NCBI GenBank assembly: GCA_029961045.1 | Contig: JASBVN010000025.1 | Coordinates: forward strand, 1 to 54,987 | Origin: Alicyclobacillaceae bacterium | GTDB lineage: Bacteria > Bacillota > Bacilli > Kyrpidiales > Kyrpidiaceae | Direction of reading: 5' to 3' | Length of the DNA stretch: 54,987 nt | Part shown: in pieces, positions 35,663 to 44,473 of the stretch | Layout of the letters: every line of letters begins with the position of its first letter | Position numbering within the stretch: position 1 is the stretch's first letter | Position numbers and translations under genes: made by a program | The notes under the pieces: model-generated | What the model was told of the DNA's origin: nothing | What the model saw: the letters and a program-made list of their open reading frames with translations, nothing else | Databases searched by the model: none

Positions 35663-36199
35663 CTAGCCGAAATAGGTTTGGAGGGCTTCCTCGGGGGTGT
35701 AGATCTTCACCCCGTCGAGCACCCGGTTCCGCGCGCCGGGATCGGCCCACAGTCCCTCATCCCGCCAGAGAGACACCCCCCGCGTCACGAGGGTCGCCGA
35801 AATCCGGCGGGCAACCCCGGCGGCCAAGGCGTCGAGCCACGGCAGGGGAACCGCCGCGTCCCGGTCCCAAGCCCCTTTCAGCAGGCCCGCCTCCTGGGCG
35901 ACCGCCCGGGTGATGTCGATGACCGAAAAGGCCTGCACCGCCCGGAGACAGCGGTGGAGGCGATTCCGGCCGGACTCGCCGTCCTCTCCGTCCACCAGAG
36001 CCCAGTGGGCGGCAATCTCCCCCCAGGTCAAGGCGGTGACGCATCCCAGAACCGAGGGATCCTCCGCCGCCGCCTGGAGAAGCGCCCCGCAGGTTTCCGC
36101 ATCCACGTCCTTTTCAAAAATCGACAAGAAAAGATCCGTATCAAACAGCAACCGAACCCGCGCCGGCTTTTCCCCGGCGTCAAATCCGCCCCGATCCAT
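35663..36199 (-). CDS. PIN-domain protein
   Basis: A 178-residue protein. RVRLLFDTDLFLSIF gives the first acidic residues of a PIN nuclease, LTWGEIAAHW the conserved Glu and PWLDALAAGVARRI the third acidic site. This is the VapC-like arrangement, usually an RNase. GGAGGAGG precedes the ATG at 36199. Translation starts inside the preceding small gene (36180-36422), as in toxin-antitoxin pairs. The partner is not a recognised antitoxin, so a type II module is only a suggestion. Confidence 0.72.
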   Translation of the reverse strand: MDRGGFDAGEKPARVRLLFDTDLFLSIFEKDVDAETCGALLQAAAEDPSVLGCVTALTWGEIAAHWALVDGEDGESGRNRLHRCLRAVQAFSVIDITRAVAQEAGLLKGAWDRDAAVPLPWLDALAAGVARRISATLVTRGVSLWRDEGLWADPGARNRVLDGVKIYTPEEALQTYFG

Positions 36200-36422
36200 C
36201 CCGCATCCTCCTCCAAACCTCCAGACAAGACCGGCCGAACCGCCGGACGGAGGCTCTTTCCAGCACCCCGGCGACATCTTCCGGGAACTGACCGGCCCGG
36301 CCGCCCGGGACCTCCCACTGGTACAGCGGCCGAACCCAGATTTCCCCCGTCTCCGGCCGCGTACCGACTTCCAGCCCCCGAACTCCCGGCAACAGGGGAA
36401 TGTGTCGGATCTCGGTTTCCAT
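36180..36422 (-). CDS. Small protein encoded with the PIN protein
   Basis: Eighty residues from METEIRHIPLLPGVRGLEVG. It has a strand-rich N-terminal half (GEIWVRPLYQWEV) and a C-terminal helix with a basic cluster (RASVRRFGRSCLEVWRRMRD). AAGGAG lies 11 bases upstream. It overlaps the PIN gene by 20 bases. It could be an antitoxin or a DNA-binding partner, but I see no known fold. Confidence 0.58.
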   Translation of the reverse strand: METEIRHIPLLPGVRGLEVGTRPETGEIWVRPLYQWEVPGGRAGQFPEDVAGVLERASVRRFGRSCLEVWRRMRDGSGRI

Positions 36423-36470
36423 GCTGCTGACGCTCCTTTCGGGCCGTTGGTCTCCGGTGATGTATATACC

Positions 36471-36499
36471 AAAAAGGGAAGTGCCTTCCAGCACTTCCC
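36471..36499 (-). terminator. Terminator after aconitase
   Basis: GGGAAGTGC (36476-36484) and GCACTTCCC (36491-36499) form a perfect 9-bp stem with a 6-base loop, followed on the minus strand by TTTTT. It begins 16 bases after the aconitase stop and isolates it from the PIN gene pair. Confidence 0.88.
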
Positions 36500-36514
36500 T
36501 CGAATCCGGGCGCT

Positions 36515-39226
36515 TCAAGCGTGAACCAATTGGCGCAACACCGTTTGAAGAATCCCGCCGTTGCGATAGTACTCGATCTCCACCACGGAGTCGAGGCGAA
36601 CCAGCGCGTCGAACACGACGCGGCTGCCGTCCTCCCGGGTCGCCGTGACCTTCACCGTGGACAGAGGCTGGATGTCGTCGGACAGCCCTTCAATGTCGAA
36701 GGTCTCCCGCCCCGTCAATCCGAGGCTCTTCCAGCTCTGCCCATCCGTGAACTGCAGCGGCAGGACGCCCATCCCCACGAGGTTCGACCGGTGGATCCGC
36801 TCGAAGCTCTCCGCGAGAACCGCCTTGACGCCCAAGAGCATGGTTCCCTTCGCCGCCCAGTCGCGGGAGCTTCCGGTGCCGTACTCCTTGCCGGCCACCA
36901 CGAGCAGCGGAGTCCCGTCGGCCTTGTATTTCATCGCCGCGTCGTAGATCGGCATGATCTCCCCGCTCGGCAGGTACACCGTCTGACCGCCTTCGGTCCC
37001 CGGCGCCAGCTGGTTGCGGATGCGGATGTTCGCGAAGGTGCCCCGCATCATCACCTCATGATTTCCGCGCCGCGATCCGTAGGAGTTGAAGTCCTTCCGT
37101 TCGACCCCGCGTTCCATCAAATACTTGGCCGCGGGAGAATCGGGGGCGATGCTGCCCGCCGGGGAAATGTGGTCCGTGGTCACGGAATCCCCCAGAAGCG
37201 CGAGCACCCGGGCACCCCGGATGTCTTCGATCCGCCCCGCCTCCCGGCTCAAATTGGCAAAGAAAGGAGGCTCTTGAATATAGGTGGACCTGGGATCGAA
37301 TTCGTAAATCTCCCCTTCGGGCGTGGGGAGGGAATTCCACCGTTCATTGGCGGTAAAGACCTGCGCATACTCGCCGGCGAACAACTCCGCCGTGATCGCC
37401 TCTCCAATGGCCGCCTGCACTTCTTCGGACGAGGGCCAAATATCCTTGAGGTATACGGGACGCCCTTCGGGGTCGTAACCGACGGGTTCTTTGGTCAAGT
37501 CGATGTCCACCGTGCCGGCGAGGGCATAGGCGATCACCAGGGGCGGGGAAGCCAAGTAGTTCGCCCGCACCAGCGGATGAATCCGGCCTTCGAAGTTCCG
37601 GTTTCCGCTCAGTACCGAGGCCACCGTCAAGTCGCCCTCTTGGATCGCTTTGGCCACTTCATCGTCGAGGGGTCCGCTGTTGCCGATACACGTGGTGCAA
37701 CCGTACCCGACCACGGCAAATCCCAGTTGCTCCAGCGCCGGCAGCAGGCCCGCCCGCTTCAGGTAGGCGGTGACGACCCGCGAACCCGGAGCCAGGGAAC
37801 TCTTGACATAGCGCGGTTTGCGCAGCCCCCGTTCCACCGCCTTTTTCGCCAGCAATCCGGCTCCGATCATGACCGACGGGTTGGACGTGTTCGTGCAGCT
37901 GGTAATGGCGGCGATAACCACCGCGCCGGTGCGAAGGGTCTCTTTCGTCCCGTCGGCATACACCACTTCCACCGCTTTCTTCAACCCTTCGGGTCCGAGG
38001 CCAAATCCCCCTTGGTCCACGGGCGACTCGACCGCTTTTTCAAAGGAGGCTTTGAGATCGGAGACTTCCACCTTGTCCTGGGGGCGGCGAGGACCGGCCA
38101 AGGTGGGCCGAACGGTCGACAAATCCAGTTCCACCGTGTCGCTGAACACCGGCTCCGGCGCCTCGTCGGTGCGGAAGAGCCCCTGGGCCTTGAGGTAGGC
38201 TTCCGCCACGGCGATGTCTTCTTCTTTCCGGCCGGTCAAGCGCAGGTAGTCGAGCGTCTGGGCGTCTACCGGGAAAAAGCCCATCGTCGCCCCGTATTCC
38301 GGAGCCATATTCGCCACCGTCGCCCGGTCGGCGATGGAAATCGACGAAAGCCCGGGACCGTAAAATTCGACGAACTTGCCGACCACGCCCTTTTTCCGCA
38401 GAATGTTCGTCACCGTCAGGGCAAGGTCCGTCGCCGTCGATCCCTCGGGCAACCGGCCGGTCAGCCGGAATCCAATGACTTCCGGAATCAGGAAATAAAG
38501 GGGTTGTCCCAGCATGCCCGCTTCCGCTTCGATGCCGCCGACTCCCCAGCCGAGGACGCCGAGACCGTTGATCATCGTGGTATGGGAGTCGGTTCCCACG
38601 AGGGAATCCGGGAACACCACCGTTTCGCCCCCCTCGTCCCTGCGGGCCACTACAGAGGCGAGGTATTCGAGGTTCACCTGGTGCACAATGCCCGTCGCCG
38701 GCGGAACCACGCGGAAATTGCGGAACGCCCCCTGAGCCCAGCGGAGAAAACGGTACCGCTCCTCGTTGCGCTGAAACTCCAGTTCCATATTTTGTTCGAG
38801 CGCCTCCGGCGTGCCGTACCGGTCCACCTGCACCGAGTGGTCGATGACCAGATCCACCGGCACGAGGGGATTGATCTTCTTCGGATCCCCGCCCATCTCC
38901 TTGACGGTGCGGCGCATCGCCGCCAGGTCCACCACCGCCGGCACGCCCGTAAAGTCTTGCAACACGATCCGGGCCGGCTTAAACGGCACTTCGACCGGAC
39001 GGCGGTGAGATTCAATCCAGTTGGCGAGCTTCTCCACGTGTTCCTTGGTCACCGCCACCCCGTCGACCTGCCGCAAAGCCGCCTCCAACAACACCCGAAT
39101 CGAATACGGGAGCCGCGAGACCGGACCGATTCCCTGCTCTTCTAAAGCCGGTAAGCTATAATACACGTAGGAACGGTCCCCGACCCTGAGGGTTCGCCGC
39201 GTCGAAAATACGTCTTGTCCTGCCAT
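36515..39226 (-). CDS. acnA: Aconitate hydratase A
   Basis: A 903-residue iron-sulfur enzyme of the TCA cycle. The [4Fe-4S] cysteines are in [18 protein letters not shown] and in [10 protein letters not shown]. Other signatures are [35 protein letters not shown] and the C-terminal swivel domain [19 protein letters not shown]. The length fits AcnA/IRP-type aconitases. I chose the ATG at 39226. A longer reading has no ribosome binding site. Confidence 0.97.
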   Translation of the reverse strand: MAGQDVFSTRRTLRVGDRSYVYYSLPALEEQGIGPVSRLPYSIRVLLEAALRQVDGVAVTKEHVEKLANWIESHRRPVEVPFKPARIVLQDFTGVPAVVDLAAMRRTVKEMGGDPKKINPLVPVDLVIDHSVQVDRYGTPEALEQNMELEFQRNEERYRFLRWAQGAFRNFRVVPPATGIVHQVNLEYLASVVARRDEGGETVVFPDSLVGTDSHTTMINGLGVLGWGVGGIEAEAGMLGQPLYFLIPEVIGFRLTGRLPEGSTATDLALTVTNILRKKGVVGKFVEFYGPGLSSISIADRATVANMAPEYGATMGFFPVDAQTLDYLRLTGRKEEDIAVAEAYLKAQGLFRTDEAPEPVFSDTVELDLSTVRPTLAGPRRPQDKVEVSDLKASFEKAVESPVDQGGFGLGPEGLKKAVEVVYADGTKETLRTGAVVIAAITSCTNTSNPSVMIGAGLLAKKAVERGLRKPRYVKSSLAPGSRVVTAYLKRAGLLPALEQLGFAVVGYGCTTCIGNSGPLDDEVAKAIQEGDLTVASVLSGNRNFEGRIHPLVRANYLASPPLVIAYALAGTVDIDLTKEPVGYDPEGRPVYLKDIWPSSEEVQAAIGEAITAELFAGEYAQVFTANERWNSLPTPEGEIYEFDPRSTYIQEPPFFANLSREAGRIEDIRGARVLALLGDSVTTDHISPAGSIAPDSPAAKYLMERGVERKDFNSYGSRRGNHEVMMRGTFANIRIRNQLAPGTEGGQTVYLPSGEIMPIYDAAMKYKADGTPLLVVAGKEYGTGSSRDWAAKGTMLLGVKAVLAESFERIHRSNLVGMGVLPLQFTDGQSWKSLGLTGRETFDIEGLSDDIQPLSTVKVTATREDGSRVVFDALVRLDSVVEIEYYRNGGILQTVLRQLVHA

Positions 39227-39278
39227 CGCTTCGCACCTCACCGTTTTCGTGATCGGTCTCCAGTCGTACAACAGCTAT

Positions 39279-39307
39279 AGTTTATCGCATTTCCCCCCGT
39301 TCGTGAA
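39279..39307 (-). promoter_or_regulatory. Possible promoter of acnA
   Basis: TTCACG (39302-39307) and TAAACT (39279-39284) on the minus strand have a 17-base spacer; each matches consensus at four of six positions. They lie about 55 bases before the acnA start. Confidence 0.33.
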
Positions 39308-39441
39308 TGTCTTTTTCCTCGACCGTCAAAAAGCCGGTTGAGACCGCATCGGCGGACGGCGGGAAGGGCGTCCACCGGCGCCTCACATCGCCGTAAGATG
39401 TATAATAGAGACTGTAAATCTCCACAGTTCTGAGGGGAACC

Positions 39442-40101
39442 ATGAGAGAACACATCGAACATGTCCTCCGCTTCCGACAGCCGGGGGTTCTGGGAAGGGA
39501 AAACATGGTTCAAGCGGCGGTGGCGGTGCCCCTGGCGGAATGCGACGGAAAACTCCACGTCCTGTTCGAAGTCCGGGCCAAACACCTCCACCGCCAACCG
39601 GGAGAAATCTGTTTTCCGGGTGGACGGTTGGAACCGGGCGATCGCCATCCCGCCGACGCCGCCGTCCGGGAGACGTGCGAAGAGTTGGGCTTGTCCCCGG
39701 GGGACGTCCAACTTTTGGGACCGCTGGATGTTCTGGTGAACCCGTGGAGGACGGTCATCTATCCCTTCGTGTGCCAGGTCGATCCATCGCGAATCCGGAT
39801 CAACCCGGAAGAGGTGGACGAAGTGTTTTATGTCCCCCTCGACGACCTGTGGAACAGCCGTCCGGAAGTTTACCACGTCCATCTGCGGGTAGAGCCGGAA
39901 GAGAGCTTTCCGTTCGAACGAATCCCGGGCGGACGGGGATACCGCTGGAGCCGCGGTACCGCCCCGGAGTATTTTTTCACGCACAAGGGATACGTGATCT
40001 GGGGGCTGACCGGGCGAATTCTCAAGCATTTTCTCGATCTCACCAATCCTCGCTCCCCATCCGATCCCCCCCGCGAAGCCGAATTCGAAGGACCGCCGTA
40101 A
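39442..40101 (+). CDS. Nudix hydrolase, CoA pyrophosphatase type
   Basis: The 219-residue product has the Nudix box as GGRLEPGDRHPADAAVRETC followed by EELGL. The preceding RAKHLHRQPGEICFPGG is the CoA pyrophosphatase signature (LxxHxGEVxFPGG). It would split CoA or acyl-CoA into phosphopantetheine compounds and 3',5'-ADP. GAGGGG precedes the ATG, and a TATAAT at 39401-39406 with no clear -35 lies 35 bases upstream. Confidence 0.85.
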   Translation: MREHIEHVLRFRQPGVLGRENMVQAAVAVPLAECDGKLHVLFEVRAKHLHRQPGEICFPGGRLEPGDRHPADAAVRETCEELGLSPGDVQLLGPLDVLVNPWRTVIYPFVCQVDPSRIRINPEEVDEVFYVPLDDLWNSRPEVYHVHLRVEPEESFPFERIPGGRGYRWSRGTAPEYFFTHKGYVIWGLTGRILKHFLDLTNPRSPSDPPREAEFEGPP

Positions 40102-40147
40102 GCTTGCGGCCTTCCGGCCTCCGCTTGTCTCCCCCTCTTATCTTATC

Positions 40148-41170
40148 CTAATCCCGGATGTGTACCAGTCCATACCGGGTTTCCGGCGACCAGGCGGGGC
40201 TGTCTCGATAGTCCCACAGCCGGTGATAGCTGGCCGACGTATGGGCATTGACCAGCGGCCGCCCCTCGGGATCGAAATCGACCACCACCGCCGTGTGCTG
40301 CCATCCTCCGTCCCCGTTCCAGTCGTAGAAAATCACGTCCCCCACGTGCAACTCGCCGGGGCGGGCCACCGGCTCGACGCGGCCCCGCTGCGCCAATTGC
40401 ATCATGTACCAGTAGAAGCTGTGGGACACCGCCCAACTGAGGCTCCACCGGTCTTGTCCCTCCCGGCCCCACCGGTACCACCAACCCCGTTCCACCTCTT
40501 CCGCCGGCTCCATCGACAATCCCCCGTACCAGAGACACTGGGATACGAAATTGGTGCAGTCCGAGCGGAAGGTCCGAAACCGCGGGTTGTACCCGTCCCA
40601 CCACAATTCGGCGTATTTGAACACTTGCAACCGGTCGAAACGTCGAAACGAAAACAGCTTGCGCCTGCGCTCCCGCCACCACGCCGGCGACATTCCCCCG
40701 AAGCGCTCCGGCCGATCCGGAACCCCATCGCCGGTCGCCGTCCGGTGGTCCAGATCGTTCAGGGGCCGTTCTTCGGCAATCCGCCACATCCCGCCCTGTT
40801 GGACCAAGGTCAATCTCCACGGATAGACCCGCCTTTCCTCGTATACCTCTTCCCCTGTTCGATACAACAACCGCACTCGTTCCGTCACATCCACATACAG
40901 ACGCGCCACCCCGCTGCGACTGCGGTCCGCTCCCGGAGTCCCAGCGCCCGCCGTCACTCGACGGGTCTCGATCCGGGTCAGGGATTTGAGGCCCCTCCTG
41001 CTGCGCGGCGCCAAACTTTCCCGCCACAAGACGGCCTCCCGAACACCCAACCGGGCGTGGGGGGCCAAAGCCCGGAAGGTCTCCGCCACCGCGCCCTCCC
41101 CGTACAGCCAGATTTGGTTTTTCGCCTCGTAATACCGACGGACCGCCTCTGCCCAGCGACCATTGTTCAC
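40148..41170 (-). CDS. Amidase-domain (Amidase_6) protein
   Basis: About 340 residues. The C-terminal 150 match the putative amidase domain of spore-formers: YNPRFRTFRSDCTNFVSQCL with a likely catalytic Cys, GDVIFYDWNGDGGWQHTAVV with a His, and VNAHTSAS. The N-terminal half resembles a small NTF2-like region (YPWRLTLVQQGGMWRIAEERP). No signal peptide is seen. The GTG at 41170 has GGGAGG 9 bases ahead. The substrate is unknown; a role with peptidoglycan or in sporulation is guesswork. Confidence 0.78.
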   Translation of the reverse strand: MNNGRWAEAVRRYYEAKNQIWLYGEGAVAETFRALAPHARLGVREAVLWRESLAPRSRRGLKSLTRIETRRVTAGAGTPGADRSRSGVARLYVDVTERVRLLYRTGEEVYEERRVYPWRLTLVQQGGMWRIAEERPLNDLDHRTATGDGVPDRPERFGGMSPAWWRERRRKLFSFRRFDRLQVFKYAELWWDGYNPRFRTFRSDCTNFVSQCLWYGGLSMEPAEEVERGWWYRWGREGQDRWSLSWAVSHSFYWYMMQLAQRGRVEPVARPGELHVGDVIFYDWNGDGGWQHTAVVVDFDPEGRPLVNAHTSASYHRLWDYRDSPAWSPETRYGLVHIRD

Positions 41171-41243
41171 CGGAACCGCCTCCCTCTTCACATGTATGCG
41201 GACGGCGGAGCCGGTCATCCCTTTTCAGAACCCTTCCCGTATG

Positions 41244-41282
41244 CTATACTACATAGCGAAACGAGGTTTTGTATAGTGAAAC
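41244..41282. promoter_or_regulatory. Repeats upstream of the IclR gene, possible operator
   Basis: ACATAGCGAAAC (41251-41262) and GTATAGTGAAAC (41271-41282) are direct repeats 20 bases apart. CTATAC (41244-41249) and GTATAG (41271-41276) form an inverted repeat across them. -10-like TATACT and TATAGT sequences lie within. IclR proteins often regulate their own genes, so this is a likely operator in the divergent region. Confidence 0.4.
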
Positions 41283-41322
41283 ACCCGGGCGGTCTACCGG
41301 CACAAAGGGGGGAGGCGGAACC

Positions 41323-42078
41323 GTGGCCGACGGAGAACGCAATACTGTCCGGGCCGTCGAACGGGCTCTGGACATTTTATTGTGCTTTTCGAGCACCGAA
41401 ATGGAGTTGGGCCTCAGCGACATCGCCAAACGGGTGAAATTGCACAAGAGCACAGTACACCGGCTGTTGGCGTCATTGGAAAGCCGCGGATTCATCCGCC
41501 GGGATCCCCATACTCAGAACTACCGGCTTGGATGGAGAATTTTGGAACTCGTCAGCAATGTACACCAGTCGGGGGACTTATCGACGGTGGTCCTGCCCGA
41601 AATGACCCGGTTGCGGGATTTACTCGACGAGACCATCAGCCTTTACATCCGTTCGGGTACGGAACGCATCCGCATCCAGGCGGTCGAAAGCCACCAACCG
41701 GTGCGGCGGGTGGCCAACATCGGCCAGCGCCTGCCCCTGTACGTCGGGGCTTCCGGCAAAGTTCTACTCGCTTGGTCTCCGCCGGAAGTGGTGGAACAGG
41801 TGTTGAACGACCCGAAGATCCCACCGGATCTCGACCGGGAGGAATTCATCCGCCAACTGGAACGGGTCCGGGAAAACGGCTATGCCATCAGCATCGAGGA
41901 ACGGGAAGCCGGGGCGGCGGCCGTCGCCGCTCCTGTGTTCGACCGGAACGGCCAGTTGGTGGCGGCCCTGTCGGTTTCGGGGCCCGCCGACCGGTTTACC
42001 GGCGCCGCCACCCTCCGGTTCGCAGAGGCGGTCACCCGTTCGGCAAAAATCATCCACCAAATATTGACGGCCGGCTGA
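41323..42078 (+). CDS. IclR-family transcriptional regulator
   Basis: The 251-residue regulator has an N-terminal winged helix (SDIAKRVKLHKSTVHRLLAS) and a C-terminal IclR effector domain with LPLYVGASGKVLLAWSPP and RENGYAISIEEREAGAAAVA. These regulators sense small carboxylates or aromatics. The gene is followed 133 bases later by a dehydrogenase gene on the same strand, which it may control. The GTG at 41323 has GGGAGG upstream. Confidence 0.92.
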   Translation: MADGERNTVRAVERALDILLCFSSTEMELGLSDIAKRVKLHKSTVHRLLASLESRGFIRRDPHTQNYRLGWRILELVSNVHQSGDLSTVVLPEMTRLRDLLDETISLYIRSGTERIRIQAVESHQPVRRVANIGQRLPLYVGASGKVLLAWSPPEVVEQVLNDPKIPPDLDREEFIRQLERVRENGYAISIEEREAGAAAVAAPVFDRNGQLVAALSVSGPADRFTGAATLRFAEAVTRSAKIIHQILTAG

Positions 42079-42211
42079 AGGCGGTGCAAAGGCCCGAGGG
42101 AGCGGGAGATACATAACCTGAAGCCTCTCGCTCCCGAATCCCGTTGCCCGGCGGATGAACCGGCCGGGGCGCACATTCACCATTTTCTGTAAAAAAGGAG
42201 AGGGATGGTCG

Positions 42212-43300
42212 ATGGCCAAAAAAACGGTGGTCGTCATGGAGGGGGATCAAACGGGGCAAGAACTGTTGGAAGAAGCCCTGCGCGTTCTCGACCCCGCCGT
42301 CATCGGATTCGAAATCGACTTCGTCCGTTTTGATCTGAGCCTGCGCAACCGGCGGGAAACCCGAAACCGGGTGGTGCACGAAGCGGCCGCGGCCATGCGG
42401 GAGACGGGGCTCGGAATCAAAGCCGCCACCATCACCCCGGAAGCCAAGGATGATGTCGGAAGTCCCAACGCCATCCTGAGGGAGGAGATCGACGGGACGG
42501 TGATCGTACGGACGGGACGGCGCATCCCGGGCAAAGCGCCCCTGGCGGGGGTGTACGCCCCGATCTCCGTGGTCCGCATGGCGGTGGACGACGCCTATGG
42601 CGCCAAGGAATGGCGGGAGGGCACCGACCTCGACGAGGTGGCCTACCGCACCGAGCACATCTCCCGCCGGGTGTGCCGGGCCGTGGCGGAATTTGCGTTC
42701 CAACAGGCCAAACGCATGCGGGCGAAGGTGTTCGGAGGACCGAAATACACCGTCAGCCCCATCTACGAAGGAATGTTAAAGGAAGAGTTGGATTTGGCCG
42801 CCCAGCGCCATCCGGAAGTGCGGTACGAACCCCAGCTCATCGACGCCACCTACGCCCTGCTGCTCACCACCAGCGGGGAGCCGCTGGTCATCCCCGCCCT
42901 CAACCGGGACGGAGACTGCCTGAGCGACTTGGTCCTGCAGATGTTCGGCTCCATCGCCGGATCGGAATCCCTGCTTCTGGCGGTGGACGATCAACTGCGG
43001 CCCAAGGTGGTGATGGCCGAAGCCCCTCACGGGACGGCTCCCGCCCTGTACGGCAAGAACGTCGCCAATCCGATGGCCATGATTCTGGCCGGAGCCTCCC
43101 TGCTCAGTTATTTCGACGAGGAAGAAGCCTCGGCGGCCAGTCGCGCCATTTTCGAAGCCACCATGGAAGCGGTGGCCGAGGGCGTGCGCACGGCAGACCT
43201 CGGGGGCAGTACCAGCACCACGGGGTTTACCGACGACGTCATCCGCCGGGTGCGGACCAAACTGGAAGTGTGGCAAACCCTGGGGGAAACCGGGTTTTGA
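42212..43300 (+). CDS. Isocitrate/isopropylmalate dehydrogenase family enzyme
   Basis: A 362-residue beta-decarboxylating dehydrogenase. VVVMEGDQTGQELLEEAL is the N-terminal GDGIGPE-like motif, FGGPKYTVSPIYEGMLKEEL holds the catalytic Lys, DCLSDLVLQMFGSIAGS the metal-binding Asp region, and APHGTAPALYGKNVANPMAM the NAD(P) loop. The usual RENTE(D/G) segment reads VVRMAVDDAYGAKEW: the Tyr is kept but the acidic/Asn part is changed, so the substrate is not obvious. Isocitrate, tartrate or homoisocitrate relatives are possible. It lies behind an IclR regulator and ends 27 bases from the convergent oxidoreductase gene. AAGGAG precedes the ATG. Confidence 0.82.
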   Translation: MAKKTVVVMEGDQTGQELLEEALRVLDPAVIGFEIDFVRFDLSLRNRRETRNRVVHEAAAAMRETGLGIKAATITPEAKDDVGSPNAILREEIDGTVIVRTGRRIPGKAPLAGVYAPISVVRMAVDDAYGAKEWREGTDLDEVAYRTEHISRRVCRAVAEFAFQQAKRMRAKVFGGPKYTVSPIYEGMLKEELDLAAQRHPEVRYEPQLIDATYALLLTTSGEPLVIPALNRDGDCLSDLVLQMFGSIAGSESLLLAVDDQLRPKVVMAEAPHGTAPALYGKNVANPMAMILAGASLLSYFDEEEASAASRAIFEATMEAVAEGVRTADLGGSTSTTGFTDDVIRRVRTKLEVWQTLGETGF

Positions 43301-43327
43301 GAACCATCCGGACCCGGCGGCCGGATC

Positions 43328-44317
43328 TCAGTCCACTTTCAGCACGATTTTCCCGATGTTCCGGTTGGATTCCATATAGCGGTGGGCTTCCTTCACCTCT
43401 TCCCAGGGGAAGACCCGGTCGATCACCGGTTTCAACCGGCCGTCTTCAAACCGGGGAAGAGCCCACTCCCGGAAAGACCGGGTCAAGCGGATTTTGTCCT
43501 CGACACTGCGGGAGCGCAGAGAAGTCCCGATCACCGAGATCCTCCGGAACAACAGCTGCCCCAAGTTCACCTCGCGCACCGTGGAACCGCCCATGGTTCC
43601 CACGAGAAACAATTTGCCCTCCGTCGCCAGACAGCTCAGGTTCTGTTCCCAATAGGGAGCCCCTACAAAATCGAGGATGATGTCGACGCCCCGCCCTCCG
43701 GTGGCCTCCAAGACTTTCGGCGCAAAGGGGCCTTCCTTATAGTTGACGGCCGTCGCCGCCCCCAGTTCTAGACAGACCCGGAGTTTTTCCGGGGAACCGG
43801 CGGTGACATGGGCTCTCGCCCCCCACTCCCGCACGATCTGGATCGCCGCGGTTCCCACGCCGCTGGCTCCCGCGTGAATCAACACGTCCTGCCCCGGACG
43901 CAGCCCGCCGAGGAGGATGAGATTGAGGTACGCCGTGAGCCACACCTCCGGGACGGCGGCCGCTTCTTCAAAGGAAAAGGACGCCGGAATGGGCATGGCC
44001 ATCTCCTCGGGGACTACCACCCGCTCGGCGTAACCGCCGCCCGGAAGCAGGGCCATCACGCGGTCTCCCGGCCGGACCGCCCGGCAACCGCCGCCCACCG
44101 CCTCGACGACGCCCGCCGCTTCCAACCCGAGAATGGGACTGGCGCCCGCCGGCGGCGGGTACCCTCCCCGCCGCTGCAAAAGATCGGCGCGGTTCAGCGC
44201 CGTCGCCTTCACGCGAACCAGGACCTCTCCCTCTCCCGGAACCGGATCCGGTACCTCTCCCAGATACAAGACTTCGGGCCCGCCGGGGCCGTCCATACAT
44301 ACCGCCCGCATTCCCAT
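43328..44317 (-). CDS. NADPH:quinone oxidoreductase (zinc-free MDR family)
   Basis: A 329-residue medium-chain reductase. It has a GroES-like N-terminal part (KATALNRADLLQRRGGYPPP, GLEAAGVVEAVG) and a Rossmann domain with LIHAGASGVGTAAIQIVREW. Catalytic and structural zinc ligands are absent, as in PIG3/TP53I3-type quinone reductases. The start is ATG at 44317 behind AGAGGAG. Its natural acceptor cannot be told from sequence. Confidence 0.9.
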   Translation of the reverse strand: MGMRAVCMDGPGGPEVLYLGEVPDPVPGEGEVLVRVKATALNRADLLQRRGGYPPPAGASPILGLEAAGVVEAVGGGCRAVRPGDRVMALLPGGGYAERVVVPEEMAMPIPASFSFEEAAAVPEVWLTAYLNLILLGGLRPGQDVLIHAGASGVGTAAIQIVREWGARAHVTAGSPEKLRVCLELGAATAVNYKEGPFAPKVLEATGGRGVDIILDFVGAPYWEQNLSCLATEGKLFLVGTMGGSTVREVNLGQLLFRRISVIGTSLRSRSVEDKIRLTRSFREWALPRFEDGRLKPVIDRVFPWEEVKEAHRYMESNRNIGKIVLKVD

Positions 44318-44366
44318 CCGCTCCTCTTCCGGTTTTGGATTCCGGCCGTCGTGCGCCGCCGCCCGG

Positions 44367-44394
44367 ACTCCGGCCGCCTCCAATACATAAGGTA
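44367..44394 (+). promoter_or_regulatory. Possible sigma-K promoter of the CotS-like gene
   Basis: CATAAGGTA at 44386-44394 matches the CATAnnnTA -10 used by sigma-E/sigma-K. An AC dinucleotide in GGACTC (44367-44368) sits 17 bases upstream as a sigma-K-like -35. The gene downstream encodes a spore-coat-type kinase, which supports mother-cell expression. Short motifs like this occur by chance. Confidence 0.42.
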
Positions 44395-44473
44395 ACACGA
44401 ACGGCCTTTTTCGGCCGCGGCCGTCCCCGCGACCGGGACTCAGCCGCCATCCGAATCCCCGGAGGTGAAGGAT

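Noticed and set aside
36521-39145. Open frame of 874 codons opposite aconitase
   Set aside because: Antisense shadow of acnA with no recognisable motifs.
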